37,416 nucleotides of DNA from assembly GCF_013302895.1 (NCBI RefSeq), contig NZ_VJOK01000001.1, forward strand, positions 2,822,612 to 2,860,027, read 5' to 3'. This document shows, one piece after another, positions 7,535-15,800 of this stretch (position 1 is its first letter; each line of letters starts with the position of its first letter). The translations under genes were made by a program, and so were the position numbers. This DNA is from Streptomyces albus subsp. chlorinus. GTDB taxonomy: Bacteria > Actinomycetota > Actinomycetes > Streptomycetales > Streptomycetaceae. The notes below the pieces were generated by a model that worked only from the letters and a program-made list of their open reading frames with translations, searched no databases and was not told the origin of the DNA.

Positions 7535-10207
7535 ATGAAGATCGTGTTCCTGCTGGACAACGCCTACGGAATCGGCGGGACGATCCGATCGACGGTGAAC
7601 CTGTCCGGTGCGCTGGCCGAGCGGCACGAGGTGGAGGTCGTCAGCCTGCGCCGCTCCCGCCAGGAGCCCGCCCTCACCTTCGATCCCCGGGTGCGCCTGC
7701 GCTCCCTCATCGACCTGCGCCCCGCCTCCGCGTCCTACGACGGCGACGATCCCGACTACCGGCGCCGCAGCGAGCGCTTCACCGAAGGCCACGACCACTT
7801 CGAACGCGGCATCTCCACCCGCCTGGGCGACCTGCGGATGAAGGCGCTGCTGGAGAACCTGGAGGCGGACGTCGTCATCGGCACCCGCCCGAAGATCAAC
7901 GACTATCTCGCCGCCTACGGCACGGACGCCTATCTCCGCATCGGCCAGGAACACCTCACCCACCGGATGCACAGCGACCACATCCGCACCCACCAGGACG
8001 CGGCGATCGCCCGCCTGGACGCGTTCGTGACCGTCTCGTACGCGGACGCCGCCGACTACCGCGCCGCGCTCCCCGACGTGCCGGCCGAGATCCTCTGCGT
8101 GCCCAACGCCGTGCCGGCACCCGATGTCGAGCCCTCCGACGGCCGGGCCAGGCTCATCGTCGCCGCCGGCCGCCTCATCAAGGTCAAGCGCTACGACCGG
8201 CTGCTGCGCGCCTTCGCCCTCGTCGCCGACAAGCACCCGGACTGGTCGCTGCGGCTGTACGGACGCGGCCCGCGACGCGACGCGCTGCGCGCCCTGATCG
8301 ACGAACTCGGCCTCTGCGACCGCGCGTTCCTGATGGGCGCCCACTCCCCCATCGAGACGGAGTGGGCCAAGGGGTCCATCGCGGCGGTCTCCTCGGACGC
8401 CGAGTCCTTCGGCATGACCCTCGTCGAAGCGATGCACTGCGGCGTACCGGTCGTCAGCACGGACTGCCCCTACGGCCCCGGCGAGATCATCGCCAACGGC
8501 CGCGACGGCCTCCTCGCGCCCCTCGGGGAGGACGAGGACGTCACCGTCCACGCCTACGCCGACGCCCTCCTCCACCTCGTCGAGGACCCCGCCCTGCGCA
8601 CCCGCATGGGCCAGGCGGCGCTGGAGAAGGCCGCCCGCTACTCCCCGGGGCGCATCGCGGGCGAGTACGAGGAGCTGATGGCCAGGCTGCTGGAGGCCCG
8701 CAAGCGCCCGGGCCAGGGACGTCCGGACCAGGGCGGCCGCCGGGGCCAGGGACGTCCGGACAACGGGAGTCCGCGCTCCGGGCAGGCGGCCCGCGCGGCG
8801 CGGGGACCCCGTCCGGACGAGGCCCCGGGGAGGCCGGGCCCGGTCCGTCCGCCGGCCGCCACCGCCTCCGCACCCTCGCAGCGTGCCCGTCCCGTTCCCG
8901 CCCCCTCACTCCGCACCCGTCTCCTCCGTATCGCCCGCCGGCTGACCCCCTCCGTGTTCGTGCCGCTCCTGCGCCCCCTCGTCCGCCGCCGCAAGCGCGG
9001 CGACGGGGCCAGAGGGCTGCGCCGCCCCGTGGCCCGGGTGAGGGCCGCCAGGGACGGCGGCCTCCTCGTCCGGCTCCGCGCCGACACCCTCCCGAAGGGC
9101 GCGGCCGTGCTGTCCCTGCGCCCGCGCCACCGGGAGGACACCGAGGCCGTCCGCGTCCCGCTGCCGCCGCGCGACGAAGCGGCGGCGGACGGCTGGGTGG
9201 AAGCGCGCCTCCACCGCGCGTCCACCCGGCTGCCGGAGGCCCGCTGGGACGTCCACGTGGAGCGCGTCGCCGACGGCAGGAGCAAGCGTGTGCGGGCCGA
9301 ACTCGTGGAGACGGCACGCCTGCTGAGCATGCCCGCGCCGCTCACCGAGCAGGGCGTGCTCGAACCGTGGGTGCCGTACACGACCGCCGACGGGTTCCTC
9401 GCGCTGCGCACCTGGTCCCGCGACCGGCACGCGGAGGTCACCGCCATCGAACGGGGCGGGCACGGCTACCTCCTCACCGCGCACCTGTACGGACAGGCGG
9501 CACGTCCCGCCCTCTCGCCGCGCACCGTGGAACTGTCCGGCGGCCCGGTGCTGGCGGCGGTGCCACGGGGCAACCCGCGGCACGCGTTCGAGTTCCCGGG
9601 CCGCCGCGGCGACGAGCCGGACACCGTGACACTGGAACTGCCGTACGAGCTTCCCGCGGCCTTCGCCGACGGCGCCGACGAGGGCGTGTGGGACCTGTGG
9701 CTGCGACCGGGACTGGGCCCCGAGAAGGTACGGCTGGCCCGGCTGCTGGGAGACCTCCCGGACCGCAAGAAGACGGACGTCACCCCGCCCACCCCGCTGG
9801 GGGACAGCGGCCGGGCCGTCCAGCTCTACTTCTCCCTCAACAACAACCTCGTCCTCACCCTGAAGCCGCTGCGGGACCTGGCCGCCGCGGCCGCCCGGGA
9901 ACCGGCCTCGGACGAGGAGGCGGCCGCACGGACCACGGCGGGCCGGACGGCGGGAGCCGCCGAGGAGGGCCGGGCGGCAGGAGCCGCCGAGGAGGAGCGG
10001 GCAGCGGGAGCCGCCGAGGGCCGGGCAGCCAGGGCTGAAGAGGCCCGGACCGCAGGGACCGCCGAGGACGGGACATCAGCTGCGGCACGCCGGACATCAG
10101 GGGCCGGGGCGGGCCGGACATCAGGGGCCGGGGCAGGCCGGAACGCGTCGGCCGCCGGAGGGGATCAGGGCCGCTCGTCCTCGCCCAGCGCCTCCGCCAG
10201 CGCCTGA
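7535..10207 (+). CDS. GT4-family glycosyltransferase with large C-terminal extension
   Basis: An 890-aa protein. Residues 1 to about 385 are a complete GT-B retaining glycosyltransferase of family 4: the N-terminal MKIVFLLDNAYGIGGT glycine loop, RLIKVKRYDRLLRAF, LYGRGPRRDAL, and the EX7E signature ESFGMTLVE at about 288-296 for nucleotide-sugar binding. This part resembles poly(glycerol/ribitol)-phosphate glycosyltransferases of wall teichoic acid systems (inference). A Pro/Arg/Gln linker follows (about 390-460), then about 330 residues with beta-rich, repeated-domain character (VRAARDGGLLVRLRAD) that I do not recognise, then an Ala/Glu/Arg-rich tail containing an exact 24-bp duplication. The start at 7535 fits the MKI N-terminus and has GGGAGAGG upstream. 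Its last 43 bp overlap the end of the convergent TagB-like gene. Confidence 0.85.
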   Translation: MKIVFLLDNAYGIGGTIRSTVNLSGALAERHEVEVVSLRRSRQEPALTFDPRVRLRSLIDLRPASASYDGDDPDYRRRSERFTEGHDHFERGISTRLGDLRMKALLENLEADVVIGTRPKINDYLAAYGTDAYLRIGQEHLTHRMHSDHIRTHQDAAIARLDAFVTVSYADAADYRAALPDVPAEILCVPNAVPAPDVEPSDGRARLIVAAGRLIKVKRYDRLLRAFALVADKHPDWSLRLYGRGPRRDALRALIDELGLCDRAFLMGAHSPIETEWAKGSIAAVSSDAESFGMTLVEAMHCGVPVVSTDCPYGPGEIIANGRDGLLAPLGEDEDVTVHAYADALLHLVEDPALRTRMGQAALEKAARYSPGRIAGEYEELMARLLEARKRPGQGRPDQGGRRGQGRPDNGSPRSGQAARAARGPRPDEAPGRPGPVRPPAATASAPSQRARPVPAPSLRTRLLRIARRLTPSVFVPLLRPLVRRRKRGDGARGLRRPVARVRAARDGGLLVRLRADTLPKGAAVLSLRPRHREDTEAVRVPLPPRDEAAADGWVEARLHRASTRLPEARWDVHVERVADGRSKRVRAELVETARLLSMPAPLTEQGVLEPWVPYTTADGFLALRTWSRDRHAEVTAIERGGHGYLLTAHLYGQAARPALSPRTVELSGGPVLAAVPRGNPRHAFEFPGRRGDEPDTVTLELPYELPAAFADGADEGVWDLWLRPGLGPEKVRLARLLGDLPDRKKTDVTPPTPLGDSGRAVQLYFSLNNNLVLTLKPLRDLAAAAAREPASDEEAAARTTAGRTAGAAEEGRAAGAAEEERAAGAAEGRAARAEEARTAGTAEDGTSAAARRTSGAGAGRTSGAGAGRNASAAGGDQGRSSSPSASASA
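10089..10136 (+). repeat. 24-bp tandem duplication in the tail of the GT4 gene
   Basis: Two adjacent 24-bp units (GCCGGACATCAGGGGCCGGG plus 4 bases) differ at one position and encode R-T-S-G-A-G-A-G twice. A partial GGACATCAG copy precedes them near 10072. They lie in the disordered Ala-rich C-terminus. Confidence 0.8.
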
Positions 10208-12588
10208 CCCCGCTCCCGGTTCCTCTCGGCCTCCACCTCGCCCTCCGCGTCCACCGGCCGCCGCTCGACGGCGTCCCCCGGCCCCCGCTCGGCCGCCCGC
10301 AGGCGCTCCGCGCGCTCCTCGGCCCGCGCGACCAGCGCCCGCGCGGCCCGGTCGAAGCGGACGAGGGAGGGTGGCTCGGCAGGCCCCAGCAACCGCGCCT
10401 TCAGGGCCGCCCGCGCCGGGGCGAGCGCGTCCTCCTCCGGGTGCCGGACCGTGTGCAGCAACGCGGCGATGCCCGATCCGTCCGGGCCGAGGATCGTGGC
10501 GGCGCCGACGGTGGGGAAGGCGGTGCGGAAGCTGTCGTCGTCCATGCCGGTGGTGTTGGCCACCGCGTACGGCTTCTCGCTGCTGAGGTAGTCCGAGACG
10601 ACGGAGGAGACGTCCGAGACCAGCACGTCGGCCTCGTTGAAGCAGGAGAACAGCCCGGGGCTCCGTCCGGTGACGACGCGGTGCTGCCAGGCCGGTGCGG
10701 CCGCCCAGTACGCCGCCTCCCAGGCGCGGGTGGCCTCCTCCGCCGCCCGGGCGCGGCCGGGCGGAGGCGCCGGCTGGCGCAGCATCCGCTCCACCTCGTC
10801 GGCGTGCCGGGAGAAGTCCGGCCGGGTGAGCGCCTCCAGTTCGGCGGTGGCCGCCTCCAGGGCCCGGAGGGCGCCGGGGCCCGGCTCGGCGCCCTCCCGC
10901 GCCGCGTTCGCCCGCTCGACGAGGGCCCGGATGCACCGGTCGGCCTCGCCCGCGCGCGGGTCGACGGTGCCGGTCATCGGGTGCGGCTTGTAGAGCAGCC
11001 GCACCTTCGGGTCGGCCAGCAGCGCCGCGACGATCGCCTCGCCCGCCACCAGCACGGAGGTGTTGGCCGGATCGTCGGTGAAGCCCTCCCAGGTGGGGGC
11101 GTACAGGACCGTGAGATACCCCTCGCGGCTGCCGACGGGCCGGGTTCCGGCGGCCTCGATGGGGGCGAGCTGCGGGCGGCCGACCTCCACCACGTCCTTG
11201 TCCTCCACCCCGACCTCGGCGAGCGCGTACCGCTCGCGCGCCGCCTCACCGGCGACCCACACCTGGTCGTATGCCTTGGCGTACGGGTTGCAGGAGGAGA
11301 GCTTGTCGGACTCGCCGTGGTTGATGAAGGCGTGCTTGAGGGTCGGGATGCGCAGCACCTGGGCCGTCTTGCCGGAGTTCGCCGGGTGGAGCAGCACCCG
11401 CAGGGTGGAGCGTTCCAGCCGCATCAGGTGGGAGACCTTGGGCACGCACACGATGGGCACGTCCGTGATGTCGATCTTCTGCACCATGAACCGCTCGCGG
11501 AGCACGATCAGCGGACGCCCGTCCAGTGCGGCCAGCGTGCTCAGCCACATGTTGGCCTGGTACGCCGAGGCACCGCCGCCGGAGAAGTACATGCCGATGG
11601 TCGGCCGGTACTCCGCCAGCCACGCGTCCAGCCAGGCCAGCGCCTCCTCCTCACCGGCGACCCGCTTGCCGGGCAGCAGCCAGGTCGCCAGCCACAGGAT
11701 CCCGGCCAGCAGCCCGGCGCCGCAGCAGAGGGCGACGGCCTGCGCCCACACCGCCTCCCCCGTCCCGGCCGCCACGCACATCGCGGCCGTCGTGAGCACC
11801 GCGACGGCCGCCAGCCGCAGCGTCGCCCGCTTGGCGAACAGGGCGGGCGGCGCGGGGGACAGCCGCAGCGCCGACGCGTCGATGTTCCGCGTGACCACGG
11901 GCAACCGCCGGTGCGTGCGTACCGCGCCGGCCAGGGCCTGGCAGCAGAAGTGCAGTACCCAGCACGCCAACAGTGCGCCCAGCAGCGGGGCGAGGTCGCC
12001 GGCGCGCAGCACGTCGAGACCGGCCAGGCCGCCCAGCAGCAGCGCGTCCCGCAGGACTTGGCGGACGGCCGGGGTGCACTGGGCCCGGCCGAGGCCGCGC
12101 GATGTCGTCCGCGCGCACCGCGGCAGCAGGAGTTCGGTCACCAGTCCGAGGAGGGCCCCCGCGACGACGAGCCCCACCCGCGGTTCCACGACGCCGGCCA
12201 CCTGGAGCAGATATCCGGCCACCAGCAGCGCGAGCGCGGCGGCCGACCGCGCCCCGCCGCGCGTCCCGGCGGCCCGCGTCCGCCGCTCCGACGGGGCCGC
12301 GCCCCGCACGGCCGGCCCGGCCCGAGCCCTGTGCCCGCGCTTCCGGCTCCGCGCACGGTCGTCGGTCACGGGTTCGAGCACCACCGTGTCGGCAAGCTCG
12401 TCGGGGACACTCCCCCGCGCCTCCCCGGCCCCGGCCGAACCGCCCCCACCCGGACCGCCCCCACCGGCAGCATCCCCCCTCACGCCGCCCTTCGGGCCGC
12501 CCTTGGCACCGGTCGGGTCGCCCTCGGCACCGGTCGGCTCCTCCGCGCCGTCCGCGCCGTCGCCCACGCCATCCACAAGTGCACCCAC
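10165..12588 (-). CDS. membrane-anchored CDP-glycerol glycerophosphotransferase family protein (TagB/TagF-like)
   Basis: About 807 aa if it starts at the GTG 12588; the start is uncertain because no good ribosome site is visible. The first ~100 residues are Gly/Ala/Glu-rich. About six hydrophobic segments follow (residues about 125-310), then a Glyphos_transf domain with the family's landmarks: INHGESDK near 424, VLYAPTWEG near 493, LLYKPHP near 533 and ADVLVSDVSSVVSDYL near 660. The family transfers glycerol-phosphate or ribitol-phosphate units from CDP-alditols to build teichoic-acid-type polymers on the inner membrane face. The membrane segments anchor the enzyme, whereas classical TagB/TagF associate peripherally. 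The C-terminus is charged and overlaps the convergent GT4 gene by 43 bp. Together with the GT4 and acyltransferase genes it points to a phosphodiester wall polymer. Confidence 0.8.
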   Translation of the reverse strand: MGALVDGVGDGADGAEEPTGAEGDPTGAKGGPKGGVRGDAAGGGGPGGGGSAGAGEARGSVPDELADTVVLEPVTDDRARSRKRGHRARAGPAVRGAAPSERRTRAAGTRGGARSAAALALLVAGYLLQVAGVVEPRVGLVVAGALLGLVTELLLPRCARTTSRGLGRAQCTPAVRQVLRDALLLGGLAGLDVLRAGDLAPLLGALLACWVLHFCCQALAGAVRTHRRLPVVTRNIDASALRLSPAPPALFAKRATLRLAAVAVLTTAAMCVAAGTGEAVWAQAVALCCGAGLLAGILWLATWLLPGKRVAGEEEALAWLDAWLAEYRPTIGMYFSGGGASAYQANMWLSTLAALDGRPLIVLRERFMVQKIDITDVPIVCVPKVSHLMRLERSTLRVLLHPANSGKTAQVLRIPTLKHAFINHGESDKLSSCNPYAKAYDQVWVAGEAARERYALAEVGVEDKDVVEVGRPQLAPIEAAGTRPVGSREGYLTVLYAPTWEGFTDDPANTSVLVAGEAIVAALLADPKVRLLYKPHPMTGTVDPRAGEADRCIRALVERANAAREGAEPGPGALRALEAATAELEALTRPDFSRHADEVERMLRQPAPPPGRARAAEEATRAWEAAYWAAAPAWQHRVVTGRSPGLFSCFNEADVLVSDVSSVVSDYLSSEKPYAVANTTGMDDDSFRTAFPTVGAATILGPDGSGIAALLHTVRHPEEDALAPARAALKARLLGPAEPPSLVRFDRAARALVARAEERAERLRAAERGPGDAVERRPVDAEGEVEAERNRERGQALAEALGEDERP

Positions 12589-12644
12589 ACTTGACGGTAG
12601 GCAGCGCGGAAAGGGCCTGTCGCGCCGCGTGCCGCCGAAAGCGT

Positions 12645-12683
12645 GACCGCCGTGCCCGAGGTCCTCCCTCCGGCACGGCGGTC
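12645..12683. terminator. 12-bp stem hairpin upstream of the TagB-like gene
   Basis: GACCGCCGTGCC (12645-12656) pairs exactly with GGCACGGCGGTC (12672-12683) around a 15-nt loop. It lies between the glutamate dehydrogenase terminator and the TagB-like start, so it is either a second terminator for readthrough or a leader structure. Confidence 0.5.
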
Positions 12684-12693
12684 GCTCAGTCGT

Positions 12694-12771
12694 ACGGCTC
12701 CGGGCCACCCGTGACGACGGCTTCCGGCCACCCACGACGCCGCCCGTGACGACGGCTCCGGGCCACCCGTG
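12694..12771. repeat. three 20-bp direct repeats downstream of glutamate dehydrogenase
   Basis: ACGGCTCCGGGCCACCCGTG occurs at 12694-12713 and exactly again at 12752-12771, with a degenerate copy at 12717-12736. The last copy runs into the left arm of the glutamate dehydrogenase terminator. No coding or regulatory role is visible. Confidence 0.75.
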
Positions 12772-12798
12772 GCGGCCGTCGGCGACGGCCGCCACGGG
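12766..12798 (-). terminator. terminator of the NAD-glutamate dehydrogenase gene
   Basis: A perfect 15-bp stem (CCCGTGGCGGCCGTC / GACGGCCGCCACGGG) with a 3-nt loop begins 6 nt after the glutamate dehydrogenase stop codon. It has no U-tract, as is usual for strong Streptomyces terminators. Confidence 0.85.
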
Positions 12799-12803
12799 CC
12801 CGG

Positions 12804-15800
12804 TCAGCGGTTGCTGCGCAGCAGCGTGCGCATCGTCCGCATGGCCACCGACAGGTTCGCCAGGTCGAACGTCTCCGAGGCCTGGATCTCATCCAGGGTG
12901 CCCCGGGCGCGCACGAGGATCGCGCGGTTCTTCTCCTCCCACGCCTCGTACCGCTCCTCCGGCGTGTCCGCGCCGTTGCCCGCGGCCAGCACGTCGGCGG
13001 TCAGCAGCTGGTGCGCCGCGTACAGGTCCTCGCGGATGGAGGAGCGGGCCATCGACTGCCAGCGGTCGGCGCGCGGCAGCTCGCTGACGCGGCCCTGGAG
13101 CTGGGTGATGCCCAGCCGGTCCGCCAGGTCGAAGTAGACCTCGGCGACGTCCATCAGCTCCTTGCCGGTGCGGTCCGCGACGGCGACCACGTCCAGCGCC
13201 GAGAACGCCGCGGCCGAACCCGCCAGCCGCTGCGCCAGTTCGGCGGGGACGCCGGCGCCCGACAGCTTGTCGTAGACCTTCTGGTGCCACTTGAGGTCGT
13301 CGCCCTTGAGCAGCTTGGGCAGTTCGGCCCAGACCGCCTCGACGCGCTCGGAGAACAGCTCGATGGTCTCGGCCAGCCGCAGCGGCTGCGGACGGTTGTT
13401 GAGCAGCCAGCGGGTGGCACGCTCGACCAGCTGGCGGGAGCGCAGCCGGATATCGGTCAGCACGTTGGCCGGGACCTTGTTGTCCAGCGCCTCGGCCTCG
13501 TCCCAGATGTCGCCGAGCCGGAAGATGGCGCGCGCGGCCGTGTGGGCGCGCACGATCTCCTCCGTCGCGGCCCCCGACTCCTCCTTCATACGGTGCAGGA
13601 AGGTGGACCCCGCGGTGTTGACCGTGTCGTTGACCAGCACCGTCGTGATGATCTCGCGGCGCAGGGCGTGCGTCTCGATCTGCTGGGCGAAGCGCTCGCG
13701 CAGCGCCTTGGGGAAGTAGGCGAACAGCAGCCGCTGGAGATAGGGGTCGTCCGGCAGCGGCGTGTCGATCAGCTCGTTCGTCACGTTGATCTTCGTGTAC
13801 GCGAGCAGGACGGCGATCTCCGGCTGGGTCAGCCCCTGACCGTTGCCCCGGCGCTCCCGGATCTGCCGGTCGGAGGGCAGGAACTCCAGCGCCCGGTCGA
13901 GCTTGCCCTCCTTGGAGAGCTTCCGCATCTGCCGCTGGCTGGCCAGCAGCAGGCTGGGGGCCTGCGCCAGGGAGTTGGCCAGGGCCGCGTTCTGCGCGTA
14001 GTTGTTGCGCAGCACCAGCTCCCCGACCTCGTCCGTCATCTGGGCGAGCAGCTTGTTGCGCTGCTTGACGGTCATGTCGCCGTCGGCCACCACCGAGTTG
14101 AGCAGGATCTTGATGTTCACCTCGTGGTCGGAGGTGTCCACACCGGCGCTGTTGTCGATGGCGTCGGTGTTGACCCGGCCGCCGTTCGCCGCGAACTCGA
14201 TCCGGCCCAGCTGGGTGCAGCCCAGGTTGCCGCCCTCGCCGACGACCTTGACCCGCAGGTCCTGGCCGTTGACGCGGATGGCGTCGTTGCCCTTGTCGCC
14301 GACGTCCGCGTCGCTCTCCGTGGACGCCTTGACGTAGGTGCCGATGCCGCCGTTCCACAGCAGGTCCACCGGGGCGGTGAGGATGGCCCGCATCAGCTCG
14401 GCCGGGGTCATCTTGGTGACGCCCGGCTCGATGCCCAGCGCCTCGCGGACCTGCGGGGTGATCGGCACCGACTTGGCGCTGCGCGGGTGGATGCCGCCGC
14501 CCGCCGAGATCAGCTTCTTGTCGTAGTCGGCCCACGAGGAGCGCGGCAGCTCGAACAGCCGGCGGCGCTCCGCGTAGGAGGTGGCCGCGTCCGGGTCGGG
14601 GTCGAGGAAGATGTGCCGGTGGTCGAAGGCGGCCACCAGCCGGATGTGCTCGGAGAGCAGCATGCCGTTGCCGAACACGTCGCCGGACATGTCGCCGACG
14701 CCGACGACGGTGAAGTCCTGCGTCTGGGTGTCGTGGCCCAGCTCCCGGAAGTGCCGCTTGACCGACTCCCAGGCGCCGCGCGCGGTGATGCCCATGCCCT
14801 TGTGGTCGTAGCCGGCGGAGCCGCCGGAGGCGAAGGCGTCGCCCAGCCAGTAGCCGTAGGAGACGGCCACCTCGTTGGCGATGTCGGAGAAGGTCGCGGT
14901 GCCCTTGTCGGCCGCGACGACGAGGTAGGTGTCGTCCTCGTCGTGCCGCACCACGTCCTTGGGGTGCACGACTTCGCCGGAGACGAGGTTGTCGGTCACA
15001 TCCAGCAGGCCGGAGATGAACGTCTTGTAGCAGGCGATGCCCTCGGCCTGCCAGGCGTCGCGGTCCTGCGCCGGGTCGGGCAGGCGCTTGCCGACGAAGC
15101 CGCCCTTGGCGCCGACCGGCACGATGACGGTGTTCTTGACCTCCTGCGCCTTGACCAGCCCCAGGATCTCCGTACGGAAGTCCTCGCGCCGGTCCGACCA
15201 GCGCAGACCACCGCGCGCGACCTTGCCGAACCGCAGGTGGACGCCCTCCACCCGGGGCGAGTACACCCAGATCTCGTACTTGGGGCGCGGCGCGGGCAGG
15301 TCCGGGATGGCCTGCGGGTCCAGCTTCATCGACACGTAGGTGTGCGGCTTGCCGTCGTCGGCCAGCTGGAAGTAGTTGGTGCGCAAGGTGGCGTTGATGA
15401 CGGTGAGGAAGGAGCGCAGGATGCGGTCCTCGTCCAGGCTCGCCACCTGGTCCAGGGCGCCGTTCAGCTCCTCCAGGATGCCGTCGGTCAGCTCGCGGCC
15501 GGCCCGCTGCCGGGCCGGGTCCAGCCGGGCCTCGAACAGGTTGACGAGCAGCCGGGTGGTGTGGACGTTCCCGCGCAGCGTGTCCTCGATGTAGGACTGG
15601 CTGAAGGTGGCACCCGCCTGCCGCAGGTACTTCGCGTACGCGCGCAGCACCATGGCCTGCCGCCAGGTCAGCCCCGCCGAGAGGACCAGCGCGTTGAGGC
15701 CGTCGTTCTCCGCGCGGCCCGTCCACACCGCCGCGAACGCCTCCTGGAACCGCTCGCGCGTCTCCTCCTCCAGACCGCGCTGTCCGTCCGGCATCCGCAG

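Noticed and set aside
5758..10038. 1426-codon plus-strand open frame
   Set aside because: It crosses the acyltransferase (antisense), the intergenic region and the GT4 gene out of frame; Pro/Arg-rich throughout.
10441..12594. 717-codon plus-strand open frame
   Set aside because: Antisense shadow of the TagB-like gene; the opposite strand has the coherent protein motifs.
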